Of a DNA stretch of 64,000 nt, positions 53,651 through 62,357 are shown one piece after another. Below the pieces are notes generated by a model that saw only the letters and a list, made by a program, of their open reading frames with translations, searched no databases and was not told the DNA's origin. The position numbers and the translations under genes are program-made. Each line of letters begins with the position of its first letter. Position 1 is the first letter of the stretch. The stretch lies in assembly GCF_002846205.1 (NCBI RefSeq), contig NZ_PHKV01000004.1, positions 218,073-282,072 on the forward strand. The letters are read 5' to 3'. This DNA is from Xanthomonas prunicola (GTDB taxonomy: Bacteria; Pseudomonadota; Gammaproteobacteria; Xanthomonadales; Xanthomonadaceae).

Positions 53651-55764
53651 CTCAGGTGCGCTTCGGCTTGCAGGCACGCTTTCTATTGGTCATGGCGCTG
53701 ACGCTGTTACTGGTCGGCGCGATTCTGGCCTCGCTGTTGCAGCGACAAAGCGCCATGCAGCGCGAGGTGCGCGGGTTGAGTGCGCAGATCCTGCATGAGC
53801 TATTCGACCGTAGCCTGCGCACGCGCGGCGAAACACTGGCAACCGAGCTGGCCTCCGGGCTGGCCAACCCTTTGTATTACTCGGACCTGGGCGCGGTGGG
53901 CGCGCTGGTGCGCAATGCCTCGCGCCAGCAGGTGGTGAGCTATGTGCTGGTGTTCGACCGCCATGGCCGGCTGGTGCACGACGGCACGCCGACCTTGCAG
54001 CGTTACGGCCAATCCATGACCGATCCGCTCGCGGCCAAGGCGCTGGCGGCGCGGGAGATGGTGTTGCAGTACTCGCCGGAGGTGCTGGATGTCACGGTGC
54101 CGATCAAGATCGGCGACCAGCGCATCGGTGGCGTGCGGGTGGGCATGTCGCGCGAGCGGGTACGCAAGATCGAGTCCGGCGCCAATCTGACGTTGGTGCA
54201 AAACCTCAACGCCATCGGCAAACGCGATCTGGGTTGGCTGCTGGTGTTGCTGGCGGCGCTGGTCGGACTGGGAATATTGCTGGCCATTTATGTGCAGCGC
54301 ACGTTGGTGGCGCCGGTGCGGCTGCTGGCGGCAGCGGCCAAGCAGATCGAACGTGGCGATTATGCAGTGCAGCTGCCGCCGCACCCGCGCAACGACGAGA
54401 TCGGCGAGCTGATTTCCGCGTTCGGACGCATGAGCGAAAGCATTGCCCGTCACGACCGCGAAGTGCGGCACATGGCCTACACCGATGCGCTGACCGGGTT
54501 GACCAACCGGCTGGGCTTCCGCGAAGGCTTGGATCACCTGCTCAACACCGCGCGCAGCACCGGCAACAAGTTGGCCCTGCTGTTCGCCGATATCGATGAC
54601 TTCAAACGCGTCAACGACACCCTTGGCCACGAAGCCGGCGACGAAGCCCTGCTGCAGTTCTCCGGCCGCATCAGCCGCGCGGTTGCCTCGCTGGGCGGCG
54701 ACGATGCGATTCTGGCGCGTTTCGGCGGCGATGAGTTCGTGATCCTGTTGCAGAGCGGCGATGTCAGCCTGCTGGCCGCGCAGTTGGCCGAACGCTTGGT
54801 GCATGAGCTGAGCCGGCCGTTGAACGTGCAGGGCCGCGAAGTGTTCCTGGGCACCTCGATTGGCATCACGCTGTTCCCCGATGATGCCCGCGATGCCACC
54901 GCACTGCTGAAGAACGGCGACATCGCGATGTATCAAGCCAAGGTGGCCGGCAAGAATTGCCATCGTTTCTACAGCCGCGCCGCCGACCATGCCGTCGAAC
55001 GCCGCGTGCATATGGAGCACGAGCTGCGCGGGGCCTGGGAACGCGACGAGCTGCGCCTGGTCTATCAGCCGATCTATCGCACCAGCGACCGCGTGCTGGT
55101 GGGCGTGGAAGTGCTGTTGCGCTGGCAGCACCCGGCACTCGGGACGATTGCGCCGTCCACCTTTATCGATATTGCCGAGCAGAGCGGCCTGATCGAAGTG
55201 ATCGGCCCCAAGGTGCTGCGCGCGGCCTGCCTGGAGGCGGCGCAGTGGCCGTTGGTGGGCGAGGGCCTGTTTGTGTCGGTCAACGTCTCGCCGCGACAGC
55301 TGCGTAGCGGCGATTTGATCGACACCGTGGCCGAATGCCTGGCCGAGTCCGGGCTGCCAGCCGCGCGCCTCCATCTGGAACTCACCGAGACCGCGGTGAT
55401 CGGTGATGAAATGATGGCCGCCAGCCTGCTCGATCAACTGCACCGCACCGGGGTGAAGGTGTGGCTGGACGACTTCGGTACCGGCTTCTCCGGCCTGAGC
55501 CATCTGCGCCAGGTGCCGGTGGACGGGGTCAAGATCGACAAAAGTTTCATCGCCGACCTGCAGCGCGATCCGGACGATCTGGCGCTGACCACCGCGATCA
55601 TCAACATGGCCCATTCGCTGGGGATCACCGTGGTGGCCGAAGGCATCGAGCAGGAAGCGCAATTCAACCTGCTGCGCGAGCGCGGTTGCGATCTGGGTCA
55701 GGGCTATTGGTTCAGCCGGCCGTTGAGCCCGGCCGATATGGTCAAGCTGATCGCCGCGGGGTAA
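53647..55764 (+). CDS. Membrane GGDEF-EAL protein with periplasmic sensor
   Basis: A 705-residue inner-membrane protein. Two transmembrane helices (about 10-30 and 195-217) enclose a periplasmic sensor of about 165 residues. A HAMP domain follows (about 218-270), then GGDEF (intact, 360-364) and EAL domains. The EAL motif reads EVL (488-490), but the other catalytic residues remain (NVSPRQL, ELTET, DDFGTG, KIDKSFI, EGIE), so both synthesis and breakdown of c-di-GMP are possible. It overlaps the upstream solute-binding gene by 4 bases, which suggests ligand sensing through that protein. Confidence 0.93.
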   Translation: MTQVRFGLQARFLLVMALTLLLVGAILASLLQRQSAMQREVRGLSAQILHELFDRSLRTRGETLATELASGLANPLYYSDLGAVGALVRNASRQQVVSYVLVFDRHGRLVHDGTPTLQRYGQSMTDPLAAKALAAREMVLQYSPEVLDVTVPIKIGDQRIGGVRVGMSRERVRKIESGANLTLVQNLNAIGKRDLGWLLVLLAALVGLGILLAIYVQRTLVAPVRLLAAAAKQIERGDYAVQLPPHPRNDEIGELISAFGRMSESIARHDREVRHMAYTDALTGLTNRLGFREGLDHLLNTARSTGNKLALLFADIDDFKRVNDTLGHEAGDEALLQFSGRISRAVASLGGDDAILARFGGDEFVILLQSGDVSLLAAQLAERLVHELSRPLNVQGREVFLGTSIGITLFPDDARDATALLKNGDIAMYQAKVAGKNCHRFYSRAADHAVERRVHMEHELRGAWERDELRLVYQPIYRTSDRVLVGVEVLLRWQHPALGTIAPSTFIDIAEQSGLIEVIGPKVLRAACLEAAQWPLVGEGLFVSVNVSPRQLRSGDLIDTVAECLAESGLPAARLHLELTETAVIGDEMMAASLLDQLHRTGVKVWLDDFGTGFSGLSHLRQVPVDGVKIDKSFIADLQRDPDDLALTTAIINMAHSLGITVVAEGIEQEAQFNLLRERGCDLGQGYWFSRPLSPADMVKLIAAG

Positions 55765-55914
55765 GTGCTGTGCGCGGGCGGTCACGTGCTGGCTGCAGAG
55801 GAATGCACCGCTGCGCGATGACGCATTTCCGGTAACGCCTTGGCGCGCGAAAGTGCGCTCCTACGGTTTGACGTTATTCGATCGCATGCGGGCGAGAGTC
55901 AATCGCGGTTGCGG

Positions 55915-56943
55915 TTACAGTGGCCGCTTGCCGGTATCGCCCGGAACTTCGCGCACCAATCGCGGCACCAAGTAACCCGAAAGGCGCGTGGCCAGCTCGG
56001 TATGCAGGGCACGTGCGCGGGCATCATCCACTTCGAAATGCGCAACGCCGGCCACCCGGTCGAGCTGATGCAGGTAATAGGGCAGTACGCCGGCTGCGAA
56101 GCTGCGCTCGCTCAATGCCGCCAGCGCGTCCACGCTGTCGTTGACCCCGCGCAACAACACGGCCTGGTTGAGCAATTGCGCGCCAGTGTCGCGCAACGCG
56201 TGCATGGCCGCGTCCACTGCGGAGTCGAATTCATTGGCGTGGTTGGCATGCAGCACGAACGCCACTGGCCACGGCAGGCTGCGCAGCCAGGCCAGCAGCG
56301 GCGCATCCACGCGCTCGGGCAGCACGATCGGCAGGCGGCTGTGGATGCGCAGCCGTTTGAGGTGCGGGATGGCCGCCAGGGCGTCGGTGAGTTCGGCCAG
56401 CTTGGGCGTTGCCAGCGAGAGCGGGTCGCCGCCGGAGAGCAGCACTTCGTCGATGTCGGGGTCGGCGGCGATCGCGGCTACCGCCTCACGCCAGCCATCG
56501 CGCGCAGCGGTCTCTTCGGCATACGGGAAGTGGCGGCGGAAGCAGTAGCGGCAATGCACTGCGCAGCTGCCGGTGGCGATCAGCAAGGCCCGGCCGCGGT
56601 ACTTCTGGATCACCCCGGCGGCGGTCTTGGCGGCGGCATCGCCCACCGCGTCCAGGCCGAAGCCCGGCACCGGCTGCATTTCCGCGTCCAGTGGCAGCAC
56701 CTGGCGCAGCAACGGGTCGTGGAGATCGCCATGGCGCATCCGCGCCGCGAACGCGCGCGGCACCCGCAGCGGGAACTGCGCAGCGGCGGCATCGCTGATC
56801 GCCGCCGCCTGCGCATCCAGGCCCAACAGCTCCAGGAGCACGCGCGGGTCGCGCACGGCGTCGCGCCACTGCTGTTGCCAGCGCGAGTGCTGCAGGGCAG
56901 GGGGCGGAGATGGCTGTAAGGCGAGGGGGGCTGCGGTTATCAT
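55915..56943 (-). CDS. epmB: EF-P (R)-beta-lysylation pathway aminomutase
   Basis: A 342-residue radical SAM and PLP enzyme that turns lysine into (R)-beta-lysine for modification of elongation factor P. The cluster motif is [29 protein letters not shown] and [14 protein letters not shown] are lysine 2,3-aminomutase family motifs. It is divergent from efp, the substrate of the pathway, with a gap of about 100 bases. EpmA is not in the window. Confidence 0.95.
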
Positions 56944-57044
56944 GTGCGGTCACAAAACCAATGCCCGCCGGTTGCGGCGGGCGCCCCATTCTAATCCGAC
57001 CTGCCACCGTGTGGCGGGTCGTGGTCTTATCGAGGAGCTGCACC

Positions 57045-57611
57045 ATGGCCACTGTTGGCATGAACGACGTCAAGAACGGCATGAAGATCCTGGTCAACAA
57101 CGAACCGGCGGTCATCACCGAGACCGAATACGTCAAGCCGGGCAAGGGCCAGGCCTTCACCCGCATGAAGTACCGCTTCATCAAGTCCGGGCGCGTGGTC
57201 GAAATGACCATGAAGGCGACCGACGACGTGGAAGTGGCCGACGTGGTCGATACCGACATGCGCTACCTCTACAGCGATGGCGAGTACTGGCACTTCATGG
57301 ACCCGGAAACCTTCGAGCAGGTGCAGACCGACAAGGCCGGCATGGGCGGCGCCGACAAGTGGCTCAAGGGCGAGGAAGACTGCATCGTGACGCTGTGGAA
57401 CGGCACGCCGATCTGGGTGCAGCCGCCGAACTTCGTCGAGCTGAAGATCACCGAGACCGACCCGGGCGTGCGTGGCGATACCTCCGGTGGTGGCGGCAAG
57501 CCGGCCACGCTGGAAACCGGCGCGGTGGTGCGCGTGCCGTTGTTCGTCAATCAGGACGAAATCATTAAGGTCGACACCCGTTCGGGCGAATACTCGGCGC
57601 GCGTCAAGTAA
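57045..57611 (+). CDS. efp: Elongation factor P
   Basis: A 188-residue translation factor that relieves ribosome stalling at polyproline. It has three beta-barrel domains. The modification lysine is K34 in KPGKGQAF, as in E. coli, so EpmA/EpmB-type beta-lysylation fits the neighbouring epmB. The end [11 protein letters not shown] is the usual tail. CGAGGAG lies upstream of the ATG at 57045. Confidence 0.97.
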
Positions 57612-57667
57612 TCCAGATGCGCCTGGGACGCCGGTCCGGCCGAGCAGTACGCAATGCAGGTGTCCTG

Positions 57668-58597
57668 ATGGCGCTCGGAGCAGCTAACAACACGACCGCG
57701 CAGCTGCCAGGCGGGCGCGGCCGGTGCTCGGAATCGGCATATACCACGCGGGCACTGCGGTTCCGGTGCGCTGTCCGCTCCCACCTGACGACTGCTCGCT
57801 ACGGGGTGTTGGCCGCTCTCAGTGGCACGCTTATGGCGTGCCCGGTGTTTGCGCACACCGCTGACAGTCACGCCTGTGACGCGCACAGCGTGGCGGCGGT
57901 TGCAGCGGGTGCGACTGCCGGCGGCGCCAAGGCGTTGCCGGTCGAGCGTGTCGTGGCACAGACCTGCACGCTGTGGCCGTACGACCCCTCGATACGGCTG
58001 GCCGCGGTTGCATTTGCTGACGATGCCACCACCGCCGCAGGCGAGCGCGACCTTGAATTGCGCGTCGCGATGCTCGATGCGGGCACTCGTCAGGTGGTGG
58101 CGTTGTACGCGCAGGACATGGGCGAGGACGCCGGTTTCGAACTTGCGGACGACAGCCTGCGCCTGGACACCGCGCGTTATGACCTGGCGAAGGGCGTACG
58201 CGCGGTTGGCGTTGTGGTGCACAGCGTTGCGCGCGGCGCCAGTTGCCCGGATTTCGACAGCAACGACGCACTGACCTTGCTGGTGCGCGAAGGGCGCCGG
58301 TTGCGCCCTGTGCTGCAGCGGGATTTGACTGTCTGGCAGCGGGTAAGGGGCGAGCCCTGCAACTGGGGCGCGACAGGCGTGGTGACCGAGCGCGGCACGC
58401 TCACCCTGTCGATGGATACGCCAATCCATGCTGGCTACGCCGACATCGCGCTGACTGCCAACTTGGCGACCTCTACCACCGTCAAGGATGCGGACGACAG
58501 CGAACGCACGCGCCGCCAACGTCAGGTGCTGCGCTACGACGGCACGCGGTATGTGCCTGTGTCACGCTCCGACGACTCCTGGCCGTTTGGTAACTAA
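57668..58597 (+). CDS. Exported hypothetical protein with cassette-encoded N-terminus
   Basis: A protein of about 309 residues that I do not recognise. The first 60 residues come from the repeated cassette. The export signal is VLAALSGTLMACPVFAHTAD (about residues 50-69). The mature part has four cysteines (HACDA, QTCTLWPYDP, ASCPDFDSND, EPCNWG), which may form disulfides, and a pattern of beta strands. AGGTG lies before ATG 57668; an upstream start (57617) is possible. The end is 8 bases from mtaD. Function unknown. Confidence 0.65.
   Translation: MALGAANNTTAQLPGGRGRCSESAYTTRALRFRCAVRSHLTTARYGVLAALSGTLMACPVFAHTADSHACDAHSVAAVAAGATAGGAKALPVERVVAQTCTLWPYDPSIRLAAVAFADDATTAAGERDLELRVAMLDAGTRQVVALYAQDMGEDAGFELADDSLRLDTARYDLAKGVRAVGVVVHSVARGASCPDFDSNDALTLLVREGRRLRPVLQRDLTVWQRVRGEPCNWGATGVVTERGTLTLSMDTPIHAGYADIALTANLATSTTVKDADDSERTRRQRQVLRYDGTRYVPVSRSDDSWPFGN
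57671..57819 (+). repeat. Dispersed cassette, copy B (N-terminus of exported unknown protein)
   Basis: The second copy of the sequence at 17723-17868. The shared core includes a run of about 19 identical bases (CCAGGCGGGCGCGGCCGGTG region). It is read in the same frame as copy A and joins directly to the export signal of the host gene. Confidence 0.7.
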
Positions 58598-58605
58598 CTT
58601 TTTCA

Positions 58606-59955
58606 ATGGATCCGCTCATGACCAATGCCCCGCCCGAACCCTGCGACCTGCTGATCGAGGCCGGCTATGTCGTGCCGATCGAGCCGCATGCGGTGGTGCT
58701 GGAAGACCACGCCGTTGCGGTCAGCAACGGGGCGATCGTCGCGATCCTTCCGACCGCCGAAGCACGCGCGCGTTTTGCGCCCAAGCAGACCGTATCCCGC
58801 CCGGAGGCTGCGTTGATGCCGGGCCTGGTCAATGCGCACACGCATAACCCAATGACGCTGCTGCGCGGCATTGCCGACGACTTGCCGCTGATGGTGTGGT
58901 TGCAGCAGCACATCTGGCCGGTGGAAGCGGCGGTGATCGGGCCAGAGTTCGTGGCCGACGGCACCACGCTGGCGATCGCAGAAATGCTGCGTGGCGGCAC
59001 CACCTGCGTTAACGAAAACTACTTCTTCGCCGATGTGCAGGCGGCGGTGTACAAGCAGCATGGCTTCCGTGCGCTGGTGGGTGCGGTCATCATCGATTTC
59101 CCCACCGCGTGGGCATCGTCTGACGACGAATACTTCGCGCGCGCCGGCGAGTTGCATGACCAGTGGCGCGACGATCCGTTGATCAGCACCGCGTTCGCGC
59201 CGCATGCGCCTTACACCGTGAACGATGCCAACTTCGAACGCGTGCGCATGCTGGCCGATCAGCTCGACATCCCGGTGCATCTGCATACGCACGAAACCGC
59301 GCAGGAAGTCGCCGATTCGATCAAGCAATACGGTCAGCGCCCGCTGGCGCGACTGGATCGTCTGGGCTTGGTCAACGACCGTCTGATCGCGGTGCACATG
59401 ACCCAGCTCACCGATGCGGAAATCCATCTGTGCGCCGAGCGCGGCGTCAGCGTGGTGCATTGCCCAGAGTCCAATCTCAAGCTTGCCTCTGGTTTCTGCC
59501 CTGCGTGCGCGCTGCAGCGTGCCGGCGTGAATCTGGCCATCGGCACCGACGGCTGCGCCAGCAACAACGACCTGGACATGTTCAGCGAGAACCGCACGGC
59601 CGCGATCCTGGCCAAGGCCGTGGCCAACGATGCGACCGCGCTGGATGCGGCCACCACCTTGCGCGCGGCCACCCTGGGCGGCGCGCGTGCCTTGGGCTTC
59701 GGCGACACCATCGGTTCGATCGAAATCGGCAAGCAGGCCGACCTGATCTGCGTGGATCTGGCCGCACTGGAAACCCAGCCGCTGCATCATGTGTTGTCGC
59801 AACTGATCTACTCGGCCGGCCGCCATCAGGTCACCGATGTGTGGATCGCCGGCAAGCCCAAACTGGTGCAGCGCGAGCTCATCGACATGGATCCCGCCGC
59901 CCTGGTCGCCAACGCGCGGCAGTGGCGCGAACGCATCCGCACCGTCCGCGCCTGA
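58606..59955 (+). CDS. mtaD: TRZ/ATZ family amidohydrolase (methylthioadenosine deaminase-like)
   Basis: A 449-residue metal-dependent hydrolase. Metal ligands are the HxH in VNAHTHNP, His in HLHTHET, a later His in VHCPESNLKLASG and Asp in GTDGCASNNDLDMF. This is the pattern of 5-methylthioadenosine/S-adenosylhomocysteine deaminases. It is followed by ubiG and a HAD phosphatase, the same order as in Pseudomonas. An ATG at 58618 is an alternative start. Confidence 0.9.
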   Translation: MDPLMTNAPPEPCDLLIEAGYVVPIEPHAVVLEDHAVAVSNGAIVAILPTAEARARFAPKQTVSRPEAALMPGLVNAHTHNPMTLLRGIADDLPLMVWLQQHIWPVEAAVIGPEFVADGTTLAIAEMLRGGTTCVNENYFFADVQAAVYKQHGFRALVGAVIIDFPTAWASSDDEYFARAGELHDQWRDDPLISTAFAPHAPYTVNDANFERVRMLADQLDIPVHLHTHETAQEVADSIKQYGQRPLARLDRLGLVNDRLIAVHMTQLTDAEIHLCAERGVSVVHCPESNLKLASGFCPACALQRAGVNLAIGTDGCASNNDLDMFSENRTAAILAKAVANDATALDAATTLRAATLGGARALGFGDTIGSIEIGKQADLICVDLAALETQPLHHVLSQLIYSAGRHQVTDVWIAGKPKLVQRELIDMDPAALVANARQWRERIRTVRA

Positions 59956-59985
59956 GCGCGCGTCACCGCATCACGGAGCCTCCGC

Positions 59986-60705
59986 ATGAATTCGAATTCG
60001 CAACCCACGTCCGGCAATTTTCATCAGAGCGAGCTGGATAAATTCGCCGCGTTGGCCAACCGCTGGTGGGATGCCGACGGCCCGCAGAAGCCGCTGCACG
60101 CGCTCAATCCGGTACGGCTGGACTATGTATCGGCGCGGCTTGGGCTTGCCGGTGCGCGTGTGCTCGATGTCGGCTGCGGTGGCGGCCTGCTCAGCGAGTC
60201 GATGGCGCGTCTGGGCGCGCAGGTCACCGCAATTGACCTGGCACCGGAGCTGGTCAAGGTGGCGCGTCTGCACAGCCTGGAATCCGGCGTGCAGGTCGAC
60301 TATCGCCTGCAATCGGTGGAAGACCTCGCTGCCGAACAGCCGGGCAGTTTCGATGCGGTGACCTGCATGGAAATGCTGGAGCACGTGCCGGACCCGACCG
60401 CGATCATCCGCGCCTGCGCCAGCCTGCTCAAGCCTGGCGGCACGCTGTTCCTGTCCACGCTCAATCGCACCCCGGCCGCATTCGCGTTGGCTGTGGTCGG
60501 CGCCGAATACATCGCGCGCCTGCTGCCCAAGGGCACGCATCACTACAAGGATTTCATAAAGCCGGCCGAGCTTGCCGCGTGGTTACGCAATGCCCAACTG
60601 CAGCTTGAAGACGTCAGCGGCATGCTCTACGAGCCATGGCGCAATCGCGCACGTCTGTCCTCGCGCACCGAGGTGAATTATTTGGCTTATGCGGTGAAAC
60701 CGTGA
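59986..60705 (+). CDS. ubiG: Ubiquinone biosynthesis O-methyltransferase UbiG
   Basis: A 239-residue SAM-dependent methyltransferase for both O-methylation steps of ubiquinone synthesis. The SAM-binding motif is [16 protein letters not shown] (about residues 60-75). [25 protein letters not shown] at the N-terminus and [22 protein letters not shown] are typical. CGGAGCC precedes the ATG. Confidence 0.96.
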   Translation: MNSNSQPTSGNFHQSELDKFAALANRWWDADGPQKPLHALNPVRLDYVSARLGLAGARVLDVGCGGGLLSESMARLGAQVTAIDLAPELVKVARLHSLESGVQVDYRLQSVEDLAAEQPGSFDAVTCMEMLEHVPDPTAIIRACASLLKPGGTLFLSTLNRTPAAFALAVVGAEYIARLLPKGTHHYKDFIKPAELAAWLRNAQLQLEDVSGMLYEPWRNRARLSSRTEVNYLAYAVKP

Positions 60706-60778
60706 TGGGCGAGGATGCAAGATTTGGGGTATGGGATTCGCAACGGCACTTGGTAGGGGGCTCTATGGTCTCGGTGGC

Positions 60779-61483
60779 ATGCCGGACGGTACGCAATTGA
60801 CGACAGATGTTGCTGTTGGGAGTTTTCCGCAGGCGGTGTTGTTCGATCTGGACGGCACCTTGCTCGACAGTGCGCCGGATATGCTGGCGACGGTCAACGC
60901 GATGCTGGATGCGCGTGGCCGTGCGCCGATTGCGTTGGCCTCGTTGCGTCCAGTGGTCTCGAAAGGTGCGCGTGCGATGCTCGGCGTGGCCTTTGCCGAG
61001 CTCGATGCCGAAGCGTGCGTTGCACTGGTACCGGAATTCTTGCAGCGCTACGAAGGCGTGATCGGCACGCAGTCGCAGCTGTTTGACGGTGTCCAAGAGA
61101 TGCTGGCGCGGCTGGAGAAAGCCGGCTGCGTCTGGGGCATCGTCACCAACAAGCCCGAATATCTGGCGCGCCTGATCCTGCCGCAGTTGGGCTGGGAGCA
61201 GCGCTGCGCGGTGTTGATCGGCGGCGACACGTTGTCAGAGCGCAAGCCGCATCCGTTGCCGCTGCTGGTGGCCGCCGAACGTATCGGCGTTGCGCCTGCG
61301 CAATGCGTGTATGTCGGCGACGATGAGCGCGACATTCTGGCTGCGCGCGCAGCGGCGATGCCTTCGGTCGCCGTGTTGTGGGGTTATCGCCTGGACGCGG
61401 ACGACCCGTCGCGCTGGCAGGCCGACGTACTCGTCGACCAGCCGCAGGCGCTTTGGAATGCGGCAACGTGGCCGCAGATCTGA
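60779..61483 (+). CDS. mupP: HAD phosphatase, likely N-acetylmuramate-6-phosphate phosphatase MupP
   Basis: A 234-residue HAD hydrolase. Motif I is FDLDGTLLDSAPDM, motif II IVTNKP and motif IV VGDDERDI. Phosphoglycolate phosphatase (Gph) and MupP are close relatives. The order mtaD-ubiG-this gene matches Pseudomonas, where the third gene is mupP of cell-wall recycling, so I favour MupP. The start is uncertain: ATG 60779 or 60731. Confidence 0.82.
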   Translation: MPDGTQLTTDVAVGSFPQAVLFDLDGTLLDSAPDMLATVNAMLDARGRAPIALASLRPVVSKGARAMLGVAFAELDAEACVALVPEFLQRYEGVIGTQSQLFDGVQEMLARLEKAGCVWGIVTNKPEYLARLILPQLGWEQRCAVLIGGDTLSERKPHPLPLLVAAERIGVAPAQCVYVGDDERDILAARAAAMPSVAVLWGYRLDADDPSRWQADVLVDQPQALWNAATWPQI

Positions 61484-61511
61484 TCTCTCTTCGTTTTTTT
61501 CTGGACCCGCC

Positions 61512-62201
61512 ATGAGCCAATCCAGCGCCCTCGACAGTTTTCTCGACAAATGGGCAACCCGCTGGCCGGAATGGGCGGTTGCCGAACCGTTCGTTCCCGA
61601 ACAACAACGCCGCCTCGCAGCCGCTTGGTTTGCATTGCTGCAGGAATGGGAAGACATCATGAATATCGCCGGCGACTCGTTGCCCGCCGATGCCAAGCTG
61701 GCATGGTGGCAACAGGAACTGCGCGACTGGTCGAATCAACGCTCGCGGCATCCGCTGGGGCGCGTGCTGGAGCCAGTGCTTGCGCCGTGGGCACAGCTGG
61801 CCGACGCCTTGCCGGCGATGCAGGCTGCACGTGTGCAGCCACAGTCGCTGCAGCATGCGCTGGAGGCACTGCGCACATTCGCCGAGGCCGTGGTTGCGGT
61901 GGAAGCAGTGCTCTTCGCACGGGCGCGGCCTGGCGATGCCACTGCGGTGGCGGTGCAATGGCTGGACGCACGCCAGCGCGTGGCCGGTGACAGCGCCGCG
62001 CCAGGCGGCGTCACCACTGTTGCCTGGCGCACGCAGCTGCTACGTGCGTGGCCGCGCAAGCCGGCATTGGCACGGCCGCATCGGGTGTGGTCGCGCCTGG
62101 CACGGTTGCGTCTGCAGCGCGAACTGGGCGGCAAGCCTGCCTACCCGCCGCCGGTGCAGCAGCTGTGGCATAGCTGGCGCGCAGCTAGCGGCGCGGACTG
62201 A
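61512..62201 (+). CDS. Squalene/phytoene synthase-like protein, short
   Basis: A 229-residue, Trp- and Ala-rich helical protein. The segment AKLAWWQQELRDWSNQRSRHPLGRVLEP and the spacing around it resemble squalene/phytoene synthase-fold proteins, but the aspartate-rich DxxxD motifs of active synthases are not seen and it is shorter than the usual 280-300 residues. It is probably not a catalytic synthase. It lies 28 bases after mupP, so it is likely in the same operon. Confidence 0.6.
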   Translation: MSQSSALDSFLDKWATRWPEWAVAEPFVPEQQRRLAAAWFALLQEWEDIMNIAGDSLPADAKLAWWQQELRDWSNQRSRHPLGRVLEPVLAPWAQLADALPAMQAARVQPQSLQHALEALRTFAEAVVAVEAVLFARARPGDATAVAVQWLDARQRVAGDSAAPGGVTTVAWRTQLLRAWPRKPALARPHRVWSRLARLRLQRELGGKPAYPPPVQQLWHSWRAASGAD

Positions 62202-62357
62202 GCGCAAGCCGCAACGTGCAAGCGCACTAGTGTGTCCTGCGGGCTGCTGGACAGACCCGTTGCATTGTTGGGTTTGGACCGATGGCTTGCTGCGACCGGC
62301 AGAGCGCAGCAAGCGTTGCATCGGCATGTGATTGCCTTAGCGCTCAGCACGCTGGAT

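Noticed and set aside
53800..55785. A 661-residue minus-strand open frame over the GGDEF-EAL gene
   Set aside because: Antisense frame without motifs.
55800..55870. A REP-like element (GCGCGAAAGTGCGCTCCTACG region)
   Set aside because: Only one short imperfect copy is in the window, not enough to call a repeat family.
61512..62201. Functional phytoene or squalene synthase
   Set aside because: The DxxxD motifs are absent and the protein is short, so I report only fold similarity.
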